A stretch of DNA of 64,000 nucleotides, taken from NCBI GenBank assembly GCA_020002185.1, contig CM034533.1:41792116-41856115 (forward strand). Direction: 5' to 3'. The notes beneath the pieces are model-generated. The model had not been told where the DNA came from. It saw only the letters and a list, made by a program, of their open reading frames with translations, and did not search any database. Below, one piece after another: positions 10,776 to 23,574 of the stretch. The DNA comes from Paraescarpia echinospica (taxonomy: Eukaryota > Annelida > Polychaeta > Sabellida > Siboglinidae). Every line of letters begins with the position of its first letter. The stretch's first letter is position 1. The position numbers and the translations under genes are program-made.

Positions 10776-13364
10776 ATGTCGACGTCAGTAATCTTGACCC
10801 TGCAGGTTCTGCTGCTGACTTCAGGTAACGTAACCTATGTATTTGTCTGGCGTATGCACCAAACTTCAATGGTATTAATGCCAGTGTCGTGTTGTTCTTA
10901 CTTACTTCCTTACATACATATTTGTCTCACGATGGTGGAGATCAGTGGCAATGGGGGAAACATATCATAACAATTATGCATTAGGTGATAAAAGCATGAC
11001 ATTTTGTAGATAAGTAGAGTAGAATATGTGGATCATTTTTAGATATTGGGTCATGTGAAATTGTACCAGCGTAGGCCGCCATCTTGAAAATCAAAATGGC
11101 TGAAGTAATATTATATTTTATTGTCACAAAATACCTTATTGTTTGTACTTAAGTAATGTTTATTACCCACTACACTGTGCGAACTTTGGCGAATAGGTGT
11201 TTACCGCCACTTGCGGTTAGTGTGATATGATAACATGCGATGCGTGTAATGAAATACAATACAAATTATACTATAGCAATATGCTACTGTGGGTATTGTA
11301 CGGTGTATGCTGTGTTTGTTGTCAGTGTCAGCCCACCCAAATGGAGGGCCTGCCAAGAGTTGCACAAACTTGTTTCCGGAACATGGCCACGCGCAGCCGC
11401 AGACTACCCTTTCGCCGTATGTCTTGAGGCTGAACGAGAGCTCCTACTCTCCCTTTCAAGTCATATCTGGTGAGCGAGTACTTATTTCTTGTTGAATTTT
11501 GCGCCGACTTTAAAGTGTCTTTAGATTCCAAACGAAAGAATCGACACTGACAATAGTAACCACAATATATGTACTGTTGTTGTCATTGCTCTAATCCAAA
11601 GCCGACATTTGTTACTATTAATTATAACAATGCGTTGTTATCGCTGACATCATGGTCCCTATCGCAACGCTTCCTCTTACGTTAATCAATTTATTACTGT
11701 TGCCAATTTGCTTCTGCTATCATTGCAATTAATGTCATTATAATGTATTTTTGTCACCATCATCACCATACCAACTTCACCGCTGACGCGAATACCGTCA
11801 AGATAATAACTATCGTCTCCTTTATGACACCACTGTATGTAATACTATGTAGCGTATACAGAAGCGGGCTTATTGGGCCATGCCCCTTCAAGGTTTTCAG
11901 TAAAATATTGAAGTGTTTTCTTGTGTAACCTGCTATGCTACTACACTGGGGCATAGTCAACTAATATAATATGAACAAGCGTGCCATCTGTTTGCTCCCA
12001 CCCAAGGTCCTACATACACATATCTATGTCAGCACTATGACTGTTTAGGACATGCCGCTTTTATCGATATAAACAAAATAATTCCAAGAGCTTTGGGTCA
12101 CCTCAACCTAAATCATGGCCCCTGTTATTGATGTGTTTCAGTGACGCTGGCTTCTGTAAATGGTCGACAGCCATTCTTGGGGTATCAACTACGAGCTTCC
12201 CGACTACGTGGCGACACGGAGGAGGCAGTCGGGGAGTTTCTCCCCTCGACAGACCCTTATGCCCCGTACAGACCTCAGCACTGGTACCCAAGTCACGGCC
12301 AGAACGTGAGCTGTCCAACCCTAATCATTCCATGTACATATAATACAGATACAGACATATAATTGCCATGATCAACAAGTATAAAATATACGTCGATTAA
12401 GAATGTGGTTATGTCTTTAACGTACTTACGTAGGCCGTGCAGAAAGCATGTTTTATGGGGTGACCAAACACTTGTTTCATTTTTGCGTAACGTTGAGCAT
12501 TGCTAGACGCCGACTATGTGATTGGAGTTGGATTTCAGCTATGCAAGTCTTGATTTCGAATACACAATTTTATATTATATATTATATTATAAAAATGTGT
12601 GCATACATGGTCACGATCTAGCAAACTGCATTCAATCGTAATGATGACATTTTATTTTATTAGCAGAATAGAACAAAATGCTAGGTTGCCAGTGGTGTAG
12701 ACATAAATAACGTTGACTGTTATAAACCACAATAGGTGTATACAGAAACCGATTTATTGACCGTCTTGGTAGTAAACATTCGCTGTAGAAACTTCTACGC
12801 ACAGTTATCTAAATTGACATTCTGTCGTATACGACTGGCAATTCAATATGTTAAATCATACTACGATGTTTCCCACACACGACAGCAGTTTGTATTATTT
12901 ATGTACATACCTTGGACGAATAGTCCAAGGCAGTGTATCGCATATGTGTAATTTTGAATGCAGCTGAAATCAATTTGTGTACGGTATATCAACAAATGAC
13001 CGACGATGTTACTGATTTGTGCGATTATTGCTGTTAACAAAGTCTGATTCACTCAGAAAACCCGATACAGAGAACGAGATCAATTAAAACGTTTTAACTA
13101 AACCGTTTGAAGTTGAAAGTATAAATGCAGCTACTGATTACACGCTAACTTGCTTAGCATAAGATACATGTCAATGGCGTGTATGTTGTCTGTACAGAAC
13201 TGCGTGACGCACTTTGACACAGAGATCAAGCTGCAGGAGCGATTGCTGTGGAGGGCCCCGAGTCACTCAGTCGGTGACGTCGTATTTAGGTCAGATACTC
13301 CCATTCACTTCAACTATGTGGTCGTCTCATTCTTCTTCTTCTCCTTCTTCTTCTTCTTCTTCTT

Positions 13365-13441
<77 letters not shown>

Positions 13442-14676
13442 TCTTCTCTCCCTTAACCAGGCAGTCATTGGGGCACCACTGGTGAATTCCTGACAGCGCC
13501 CGCCATCTCTTTCGATTCTGTACTGGCCTCTTGAAGGAGCCGAAAGTCAAACCAAACTAAATCCTCCTATATCCGCCAAGTCCATTTAAATCCGCATGTA
13601 ACAGAATAAATCCAATTACATCCGTATAATTCCGTAGACATAATATAGAATTCTTTAGACATTAGTATAAGTCCGTAGAATTCCGCAACAAATCCGGAGA
13701 AATACGTAGCGTGCCGTTGAAATCTGTAAAATCCGAGTGATTCCACGTAGATCCACAGAAATCCGCAGAAATCCGTAGACATCCATAAAGAACAATTTAT
13801 TTAAAGAAATATCTTGTAGTCCTCAGAATTAGGTAGACATCCGTAATGATCCGTAACAATCTACAAAATCCGAATAAATCCATAACATTGCGTAGACATC
13901 CGTAAATTGTTTTATTTAGAAATGTATGTAATTACGTAGAAGTCCTTAAAACATATTGTAGTTCCGTTGACATCCGTTTAATTCCGTATGAACCTGCATA
14001 CATACGCATATTTACGTATATATCCCTAGAAATCCGTTCCGTTGAAGTCCTTTGAATTCCATATTAAAACGTAAACTTCTGTAGAAATCCGCAGATATAC
14101 GCACAGGTCCGGAAAAATCCGTAGACATTTTTTGGATTCAATAGAATTCCTTAGAAATCTAAAGAATTACGGTATTATACGGTAGCATCCCGTATAATGC
14201 CGAAGAATTCCATGGAAATCCGCAGATATCCGAAAGAATCATTGCTATTACGTTGACATCAGTTTAAATACGCATGAACAGGTACAAATATGCATAAATA
14301 CGTAGAAATCCATGAAAATATGTAGAATTCCGGAGAAATCCGAATAATTTCGCGTAAAACCTTAGACTTCCGTAGCAATTCGTAAAATTGAGTATATATG
14401 CGCAAAAAATCCATAGAAATCCGTAGATTTCCATACAAATCAGTAGAATTCCGTAGAAATCCATATAATTCTGTAGAAATCCATAGAAATCCGAAGAAAA
14501 TATAAGGAAAGTCCTTACAAACCCTCATAAATACGCATTCATACGTAGAAACCCGTGGAAATCCGTAGAATTCCGTAGATATCCGAATATATCCACAAAA
14601 AAACCATAGATATCCGCCAAAAATCCGTATAATAAAATCGGTAGCCATCCGTAGAAATCCATGGAATGCCGTAGAA

Positions 14677-14718
<42 letters not shown>

Positions 14719-15865
14719 ACAATCTACGGATATATATATATATATATATATGTTATCACGGCAGATTTTTCGTAATATACATATGAAACGCATACAACCA
14801 GGACTATGTATGGAATGCAGGTATTCCGGAACGACATGTCTGATTAATTATTATGAGAGAAGGTAGTAACTACTATGTTACACATTTTCAGGGAAAAATA
14901 ATGCATCTTTCTTACCTTTTACCTGCTTACTTATTTACTCCTTACTTACTTACGTCCTTACTTATAGGTTTATGTCACAATGGTGGAGATCCAAGGGAGG
15001 AAGCCGTATAGTTCCTCAGTGGTGTGATCGCACTTGGACAGGTTGTAATTAAATTTACTGCATTCATTCCTACAGGGTTAGTGTTGTGAAGAATTATGAC
15101 GAGTTTTGGATGAATACAAAATCGCCCATCCTCAAAGCCGATGTCCCATCAGCGGATGTGACGTTCCTCTCAGAGGTAAGGCTTAATGGGAATTAATAGC
15201 GATTTATACTGGTCATCTCATACGGAGCTAGTCGGGGTTTCGAATAAATAATCTGATTTTATATCTCTATAATACGGTAAAATTAACAAGTTATAAATCG
15301 CGTTTTATTCTCTATTGCTGTTATCTTCATAAATTATAAGGGACGGAACAAACCAATACATTTTCCACCTTAAACGGGAAATATAATGTCGTTAATTTTG
15401 CAAATGTAATGCATTTTATATTCACTTTAACCGTACATAGAATACGATCTGTCCTCTGTACTATCATTTAAGCTTTCTTTGATGTTACGTTTATGTGTAG
15501 AAACAACGTTGTATGCATTTGATATTGGGGTATCAATAAAGATACCCAATTAGCTGCACACCAGTGGTTTTTCACCATCCCCCAGATATCAGAAATAATG
15601 GACCCAATCAAGTTAGACGAAGACTGTGAGAAGACGAAGGGATGTTTCTTGTACCCGGCCAGCTGCAAGAGTTCGGAGGACTGCAGTTACATTGTCACGT
15701 ACAGCCACCTGCCCAGCAACAGCGCCCTCCGGTTCGAGATGATGGGCAAGGCGGAGGGCTATCTGTCCGTCGCATTCTCGAAAGACAACAAAATGGTAAC
15801 GTTCTCGTACAAGTGTTGCGCAGCAGCGAATTGTTGAGTGAGTGAGAAATTGAGTAAATGTGTGA

Positions 15866-15896
<31 letters not shown>

Positions 15897-18051
15897 TGCG
15901 TGCGTGAGTGAGTGAGTGAGTGAGTGAGTGAGTGAGTTAGTGAGTGAGTGGGTGAGTGGGTGAGTGGGTGAGTGGGTGGGTGGGTGTGTGTGTGAGTGTG
16001 AGTGTGTAAGTGAGTGTGTGTAAGTGAGTGAGTGTGTGAGCGAGTGAGTGTGTTTGTAAGTAGTTTAGATTCACAGAGTAACAGAACGAACAAGAAACCG
16101 AGAGTATGTAAGGGTGCAAGAATAAACGAGTGAGCAAATTAATAACCGAGGGAGGAGGCTAGGTGTGGTGGTGTACATGTGGGCGAGTGAATGAGTTGGT
16201 GGGCAGGAAGCAAATTAGAGTGAATGGATGGATTATTGTACAAGTGAATGAACAACTTATTGAATTAATGAAATAATTATTTAGTGAATGTGCGAGTGAA
16301 TTAGTAAATAAGTACATGAGTGTACGAGTGAACGAATACGTAATTGAATAAATGAGTGAATGGATGAGTGAATGGCCGAATGGGTGAGTAGGTAAATGGT
16401 TGAATGGGCGAATAGGTAAATAGGAGAAATGGAGAATGAGTGAATGTGTGAATGAGTGAATGAGTGGATTAATGACAAAATAAATGAGTGAGTGACTGAA
16501 TGAACGAACAAACGAAAGAACGACGGAACGAATGAATGAATGAATGAATGAATGAATGAAAGAATGAATGAATGAATGAATGAATGAATGAATGAATGAA
16601 TGAATGAATGAATGAACGAACGAACGAACGAACGAACGAACGAACGAACGAACGAACGAACGAACGAACGAACGAACGAACGAACGAACGAACGAACGAA
16701 CGAATGAATGAATGAATGAGGCGTGTATGGGCAATGTGGTGAATTGTTTCGCCAGCTGTCACTGTTGAAGTATTCTATGCATATGCAGGGAGATGACGAA
16801 ACGATAACTTGTGTAGCAAAGGACAATACCACAGCAATTCAGCGCGGCTACAACAAGGGACTGGTCAACGAAAGACACCGCACTGTAAGTCTTGCGATGG
16901 AGAAAGCAAGAACTGAGCAGTATTTTCTAAATAGTATTGCATGCTGTTACGTTAATCGATTCGGATACGCAGACAATGTGTTAACAAAAAGTAGCAGCGT
17001 GTTAATAAGATACAATTTTACTTTTTGTGTTAACGTTCTTCTTCTTCCCGTTAACGGATATAGAGATAACCCATGCGACGTCAGTACAAAAGCCCGAACG
17101 TAACATAACACTGCCATTTTGACTATTGATCTAGCAATATCAAGACGGTCAACCAGAGCAAAAAACCCATACAGCAAATGGACAAGGAAACCTTTTGATT
17201 TATTTATAACCCGAATTTGTTATGTATCTTTGTGTATTAATAACTATGTACAGCTAGCTGTATGTGGAGCGCATTGGTGCAGTGGCTAGAGCTTCGGGCG
17301 CTCGACCGAGAGGACCTGGGTTCAAATCATCCTGTGATACGGCGTCGAACCATGGGCAAATTTGTTCACTCTACCTTGCTCCAGTCCATTCAGCTGTACG
17401 AATGAGTATCTGGCTATAGACAGTGGTGGATAATTACAACTTGGCTGTTTACGTCCCAGAGAAGTCGAGATGATGTTCGATCGAACAGATCTGCCAGGGA
17501 GTAAAGTGTAAAGCGCTTTGCGCAGTCGTGAGGACTCGATACTGTGCTGTAAAATAACTTACCTTTACATTTTTTATTTAGGAAACAAACACAATTGAAC
17601 ATGTACAACACGCGTTAATGAACTCACATGCTTGTTGCCCTTTGACTTACCGGTTCATTTCCCAGACGAACATCACAGACGTTCACGTGAAGTGCCAGGA
17701 TGGAGTGATCTACTGTTCCTTCGTACGACCACTCTCAATGACAATTCTCCATCTCGACCCACTCAGGGGCAAACCGGTAACAAGAACGTTCGATCTCTCC
17801 GACAACTACTATATATTCTTGGCATGGGGAGACGTGTTTCAAGGTATGACGGTCACAGCATTTTTCCTCTGTTGTTCGTGTAATTCAAGAAACGCTCATA
17901 GCTGATACGCCACAGTTCTTAGTATTCCAGGGATTATAGAAACATGTTCTGTTGTTAGTGATGTTCAAGATATGTGTGTATGAATTTTACTTTATTGCTC
18001 GTGTAGTACGGTATGGTGTTTTTTCTTATGTTGTTCATGTTACCCCAGGTA

Positions 18052-18131
<80 letters not shown>

Positions 18132-21100
18132 TATATATGTATAATGTTTGCTACGATATTGTTCGTAGTGGTTACGTCACCGTTCGTGTTATGCTAGACA
18201 TGTTCCTAATTGATAGTCCCTCGTTCGTTTTATTCCAAGCATGTTCATATGTTTTCTCCTTTCTTCTTTCGTGATGTTTCGTGAATGCTAACAATGTCAA
18301 CTGTTCGGTTGTATGTGTTATTCCAGGCACGGACACACCAATGAAGCACGTTGAGCTTCCTCTTGTGTCGCAGCACGCCATCAACTTCACTCAGTTCGGG
18401 ATGATCGGCGCTAGTTCAGTGCCTCTCATGGTGCAAATCCACGGTTTGTTTCTCGTTGGTGGTGACGTATGTAAACGTCTTTGTTGGTTACCAGCAGCTG
18501 TTGTTTGACTGCATACATTACAACCGTCCTTTCAATGTAAAATAAATCGCAGCTGCGGCTATAACGGCGTTTGCCAAATAAAACATAATTGTCAATCGTT
18601 TTAAACAATGCATATAGAAATAATATTTGTAAAAGTGTAACAAATGTGTCGAAGATAAAATAGCAAATCAAAAAAATGGATAAAGAAAGGTATTAACTGA
18701 CCACATAAGCAGGGGATTTGACCAATGGGGAGCAACCCTCCTTAAGACTCACAAAAACCTCCAAACCCTTTGAAGTTCACCAATAAACTCTAACTGCACC
18801 TATGAGGCTCAACAAAAACCTCCAACTGCACACGAGGGTCACAAAACCCTCCAAATCTACGCACCCAAAGGCTCGTCCAAAACCTCCAGCTGCACCCGCG
18901 TTGAGGCCATCACGGGGGCGTGCACTCCCTCCACACACCTTGCGTCCGCAAAATGCATCCAACTAAACCCCGTTGACGTTCGTACATAGATACATGACAC
19001 TAAATGTCGCTTACTTTTTATTGCAGGAATGTTCTCCATCTTGGCCTGGATGACGCTGGCGGGGTTCTCTATGGTTGTTGCCCGCCACTTTCGGGCAGAC
19101 CTGAGGAAGCCATTTCTCGGAATCCCTCTCTGGTTCCAAGTAGGTTAATTGAACAACGCCGGGGTTCCAACTGCGCAATCACACATTGTTATTCAGAAGT
19201 TGTTACTATTGGATCACTCTTCAAGTGCAACTTACCAACTACGTGTGCAATAATGAGTAAGCAATACTACGGGCCTACAATAATGATGAATACACAATAT
19301 TTGGTAGAGTCAACTCGTTGACATATTTTCTGAAGAAACGTATGTGATGTTGCAATCTTTCGACAAACTATCTAAATATGACAAACCCACAAACAGATTG
19401 AATCAACATTGTCAACATCAAATTGATCAACACTGAACATGCAACTACATCTTTGACAGATATACAACGTATGCAAGACATTCACAACTTCTAGATACTT
19501 ACCATGCGTAATATACTGATGCAGCATCGGGCATTAGAAAGATATGGATAATTACGTATCCAATAACATAAGCAAACGTGTCAGAACCACACACATTTCC
19601 TTGTGACGTCGCAAAGCTGCGGTGAGCATTGCATTGATATATCGTGTTTTGAATATTTGAGAATGTTGACCTTGATTACTTTATTGAAGTACTTTTTTCT
19701 GCAAAACGTAAATATGATTGGGTTGGCTGGTATGTTGTAATAAAATAATGAATATGCACTTGGCTATCGACAGTGGTGAATATTGATGTACGAATAGTAT
19801 TCGCGCATTAGCTGCAGCGTGGCTGAATGCTTCCCAGAGAAGTCGATATGGTATTCGATTGAACTGGTTTTCAAGTGAGTAAAGTGAAAAGCGCTTTGAG
19901 CAGTCCTAACGACTGGATACTGCGCTATATAGAACATACATTTTAAAAGTGTTTTTCGTGTTCCAGCTGCACAGATACGTGATGTTTGTCGTGGCTGGCC
20001 TCACGGCCGCTTCTGTCATCATTATCTTCGTCAGTGTCGGCAGATGGTCTGAGGTAATGACAGTAATTGTGCCATACTACGTAACGGGTGGTTGAACAAC
20101 TTTATAAAGTCCTCAAACAAAAGCATCAGTTAACGGGTGGTAGGTTGGAATTCATCACCACGTACCGCGGGGAAATCAATCACCATCTATAGAGTGGAAC
20201 ATGTATTAAATCACACTGGCAGTATTATGGATACCAGAATCTGGCATTGTGATGGGTCATAAGTTGTCAACCATGTCACGTCAGATTAATCCGGTGGGTA
20301 TGCTTTAAATCCTAAACCACGTATTGGTGGGTGGTGGTCTGAATTAATACGAGACGAATTACGTATTCCGAACTGAACTGATGAGACCATCCCTAATCGG
20401 GCCAGTTATCGTGCACACTGCCGGTTTAGTATCGGTTGTAGCGATAAGAAACAAAATGGTTTGCAACAAACGGTAATACGATATATAATTATACATCACA
20501 ACCAGTTAATAAATATGCCAATTTTATAATAGTGCACATTATCTTAAATGCTATGTCAGGCGAAATACGCAGTTGACATTTTGACGACATCAATGCTCCA
20601 GGTTAGTAAGCCCATACAGAATTCATCCGAGGAATATGTGTCCCCCGCGGCGGAAGAGCGTTTAATAAAGAAGACACGGTGCCAAAAAGCGAAGTTTGCA
20701 TTGAGGAAAATATTAGTTCTTACAGACTAGATAACACAGAACAGGGCCACTCAAACACAAACAATGTAAATGTAATTAAAATAAAAAATGAATACAACGT
20801 GACAAGGGTGTGCCGTAGGGGAAGTATAATTCGTTTCGCCATATGCCAATGATTCGTAGGCAACTCAATGTTTGGAGATTGGTATTTACTAATAAGAATC
20901 ATGTAAAAACTAAATTGCTCTTAAACGGATTCCTCCAAAATGAACTGCAAAATAAACATGTGCCTTGTTCCAATCGTCATGCATATGATAGATACCTGTG
21001 TACTGGAAACTCTTTTAAAATATGTAACTGTATTCCACACCATATCATACACGGACGGACTATAATATCAATGACCCAAGGGAGCGATGACCGTAAGCCC

Positions 21101-21757
21101 TATTTAGGAGGTCATCGATTTGTGGTAATGCACACCCACCGCGCTACAGACCCACCGCGCTACACACCCACCGCGCTACAGACCCACCGCGCTACAGACC
21201 CACCGCGCTACAGACCCACCGCGCTACAGACCCACCGCGCTACAGACCCACCGCGCTACAGACCCACCGCGCTACAGACCTGGTTTTATGAACCACCACG
21301 AAGTTGACAAATATTCGCATGCAATGCAATTAGGTCTTGCATGGAGAGCGCAGTACGGAAGAGATGGCAATGACACGCATTAATGCACCAGGCCATCTCA
21401 CTGATGGGTTATTGAGTTGATCAAACTGATTATAATCCTTTGCACGGGTGATTCTTTCGTGGGCACAGCTGGTGTAGAGAAGCACATATATTTTCACGAG
21501 GGGCAGCCAAGTACGATGTAGCTGTAGTTCAATATAAATCGGCGTAATCGAAATGAAGACAGCACGCAGTTTAGAAAATATATGCTGACTTGAGAGATGA
21601 CTGTACTAATATACTGATAGGAGTATCAATTTTTTATTTAACAAGATTGAACAAGATTGCCATCCTGAGCATAAACCTCATATGGCAAGTGGGCAAGGAA
21701 ACTGACTTTTCGTGAGTCCACCATTTTAGAATATATGTATATATATTTAAGTGTATT

Positions 21758-21805
<48 letters not shown>

Positions 21806-22335
21806 CGTGCGTGCGCGTGTGCGTATGCGTGCGTGTGTGGGTATGTGTGTGTGCGTGTGCGTGTGCGTGTGCGTGTGCGTGTGCATGTGTGCGTGCGTCT
21901 GTGAGTGTGTGCGTTACTCGACCTTCTGAGGTACTTAACGATTTTATTAATCACTACGCGTTCTCTGTAGTTTGTATTAGCAACACGATGACGATAGACC
22001 AAGATGGCACGGAATCGGCGCCGCATCATATTAAATGTCAACGACCTGTTTCTGATTCGCAGAGTGCGACGTTGCATGCAGTGTTTGGCCTCGTTGTGAC
22101 GGCGCTGGCGCTCATACAGATCGGTGGCTCCTACATGCGGCCAGCGGCGACAGCTCGTCGTGTGATATTCAACTGGGTGCATCGGTGCATGGGAATCCTC
22201 TCGTATGTTCTTGCTGGTAGGTGCGGATGTCTCGTTAGTATCCATAGCAAAATATCCGTTGCTGGATCGGCATATTTAAAAAACCCAGAATATCTGTGCG
22301 TGTTTGTGTGTATGTGTATGTGTGTGTGTGTGTGT

Positions 22336-22380
<45 letters not shown>

Positions 22381-22494
22381 TGTGTCTGTGCGTGTGTTTA
22401 TTTGTGTGCGAGTTTGCGTGCGTACGTGAGTATGTTTGCGTGGGTGCGTGTGTGTGGGGAAGTGTATGCATGAGTGTGTGCATGTGTATGTGTG

Positions 22495-22526
<32 letters not shown>

Positions 22527-23574
22527 TGTGTGCGTGCGTTTGTATGTACATATAGATCGAAAATATATCTTGAACTTTGTCGTGTTTCAGCGGTGACAGT
22601 TGTCCTCGGAGTTAACTCGTCCATGTTTATGCCGGCTCTGCGCCAAAGACTAACCCTGGTGGTAGCTGTGTGGATCGCTGTTCTAGTATGCTGGGAATTC
22701 TTCCTTGAACTCGTTCGGTGGTATGGTTGGTGTGAGTACCCCAACCCACAAATATTACTTGTGTCAGTGCCACGATGATTGGTTTTGGTATCTCATCCAA
22801 AAATTGTGTGAACATATCAACCACCACACTTTGCTGTCTTTCAACTAATCAGTGTATGATGGACAAGAACATATGAACCATCATATTAGATTGGAGAGAG
22901 TATGACGACAATATTGCTGATATCCGTGTAATAACCAAAACTGGTTTTATTGGTTGCAATCAATCAGGATAGAGCAATGTTTTATTATATTTGATAGGGT
23001 AAACGATCACAATTGTGTGCACGTTAACTGATGCCATCCCGATAAATCCAGCAGGCATACATTATGCGTGATGTCCTCAGCTTAGTGTTAACGTGTTGGT
23101 GTGCAGGCGGTATAGAGAGCGAACTTGAGTTGTTTGAGATACGCGTGAGTCAACAGAATGTGTGTAAACATTAAAAAACATATATTTTCCAAATTTGGGA
23201 AAGAGGATTTTTCTTTCTTGGGATGTGGATTTCTCACACACGAACACACTCACACACGAACACACTCACACACGAACACACTCACACACGAACACACTCA
23301 CAAACGCACACAAGCAAAATGAAATACCATAATTATTTGTATTGTCAATATATTGCCGTATTAATATTATTCATACCTCCAATGTTTCAAATCGTGTATG
23401 GATCCAGGTATGCCTCCCAAAGACACGAATGGAACCCAGGCCGGCGACATGAAGGTGGAAGACCCGAAGAGCAAAAAGGACGGTTTCCCGAGGAAGAACT
23501 TCCTCCTAATTCTCTACTGCGTCAGCAACATGATCCTCCTGCTCCTCACGTTGGCCTTCCTCTACACTGCGTGA
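10776..23574 (+). CDS. FRRS1: FRRS1-like ferric-chelate reductase (Reeler-DOMON-cytochrome b561), 14 exons
   Basis: Exons, all joining in frame to 603 codons plus TGA: 10776-10824, 11326-11469, 12142-12305, 13198-13289, 15076-15175, 15586-15795, 16789-16884, 17666-17843, 18327-18443, 19027-19139, 19967-20053, 22063-22216, 22591-22731, 23408-23574. All introns are GT-AG. Exon 1 plus the start of exon 2 give a signal peptide ([16 protein letters not shown]). Exons 2-5 give a Reeler domain ([40 protein letters not shown]). Exons 6-9 give a DOMON domain ([21 protein letters not shown]). Exons 9-13 give a cytochrome b561 core with all four haem histidines: [10 protein letters not shown] (about H383), LHRYVM (H423), LHAVFGL (H455) and NWVHRC (H490). 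The last exon ends in a final membrane helix and FLYTA. Length and order match vertebrate FRRS1 (about 590 residues). The family moves electrons across membranes and reduces ferric iron; that activity here is inferred from the family. An alternative exon 2 acceptor six bases downstream (11332) is possible. Confidence 0.93.
13331..13450. repeat. TTC/TAC trinucleotide microsatellite in intron 4
   Basis: About 40 bp of ttc then about 75 bp of tac, starting some 40 bp after the exon 4 donor. Poly-Tyr, Thr and Ser open frames here are repeat products. Confidence 0.97.
13555..14670. repeat. degenerate short-period minisatellite (atccgtagaa family) in FRRS1-like intron 4
   Basis: Over 1.1 kb, variants of gtagaaatcc, atccgtagaa, attccgtaga and agacatccgta recur every 10 to 14 bases with heavy divergence and no fixed phase. 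The minus strand therefore shows long repetitive open frames rich in YGFLRIST-like strings. Nothing suggests a real protein. The array ends in a TA microsatellite. Confidence 0.85.
14679..14751. repeat. TA microsatellite, interrupted
   Basis: Two pure ta runs flank a gttacaatctacgga spacer. Confidence 0.95.
15836..16062. repeat. GTGA/GTGC/GTGG microsatellite in intron 6
   Basis: Compound gtga, gtgc, gagtggg tandem runs begin about 40 bp after the exon 6 donor. The His/Thr/Ser-rich open frames are artefacts. Confidence 0.95.
16162..16720. repeat. GAAT/GAAC tetranucleotide array in intron 6
   Basis: A degenerate gaatgagt-type left half (16162-16500) grades into pure gaat (16526-16612) and then pure gaac (16613-16702), ending about 70 bp before exon 7. 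Minus-strand frames rich in SFIH and SFVR strings are repeat translations. Confidence 0.95.
17266..17557 (+). mobile_element. tRNA-derived SINE, near full length (FRRS1-like intron 7)
   Basis: The 5' head is tRNA-like: box A tggtgcagtggctag (17274) and box B gggttcaaatcat (17318). The body follows (gggcaaatttgttcactcta, then gagtatctggctatagac), then the tail aagcgctttgcgcagtc and ggactcgatactgtgctgt. The same body and tail occur in at least five other copies in this window, which defines a family. It lies in sense orientation about 110 bp before exon 8. Confidence 0.85.
18053..18140. repeat. TA/CA microsatellite
   Basis: Alternating ta and ac blocks in intron 8. Confidence 0.95.
18715..18960 (-). 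repeat. minisatellite with GGAGGTTTTTG core (minus orientation), intron 9
   Basis: Five to six divergent units on the minus strand share gtgcagttggaggttttt and gagcctca elements. The same unit type, in plus orientation, forms the array at 25185-25505, so the two arrays are inverted relative to each other. Confidence 0.7.
19758..19937 (+). mobile_element. 5'-truncated SINE copy (intron 10)
   Basis: Matches the body and tail of the SINE at 17266: acttggctatcgacagtggt, cccagagaagtcgatatgg, aaagcgctttgagcagtcct, gactggatactgcgctatat. The tail ends about 30 bp before exon 11, so the polypyrimidine region of that acceptor borders SINE sequence. Confidence 0.85.
21135..21280. repeat. 16-bp tandem repeat, nine copies
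   Basis: The unit caccgcgctacagacc repeats nine times. Only the first spacing variant (acacacc) differs. It lies in intron 11 and is GC-rich compared with its surroundings. Confidence 0.95.
21760..21910. repeat. GT/GTGC microsatellite
   Basis: About 150 bp of gt, gc-gt and tgcg runs in intron 11, about 150 bp before exon 12. Confidence 0.95.
22292..22545. repeat. GT microsatellite between exons 12 and 13
   Basis: Almost the whole intron from 22217 to 22590 is interrupted gt/gtgc repeat. Confidence 0.95.
23233..23305. repeat. 16-bp tandem repeat (cacacacgaacacact)
   Basis: About four and a half copies in the last intron of the FRRS1-like gene, about 100 bp before exon 14. Confidence 0.9.

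Noticed and set aside
14259..14648. 129-codon minus-strand frame with YGFLRIST-like repeats
   Set aside because: Arises from the degenerate atccgtagaa minisatellite and carries no recognisable domain.
16159..16832. Minus-strand frames rich in SFIHSF and SFVRSF strings
   Set aside because: Direct translations of the gaat/gaac tetranucleotide tract within an FRRS1-like intron.
17266..17340. Possible functional tRNA gene
   Set aside because: Box A and box B are present, but the acceptor stem does not close, and the segment continues into a body and tail shared with other SINE copies.
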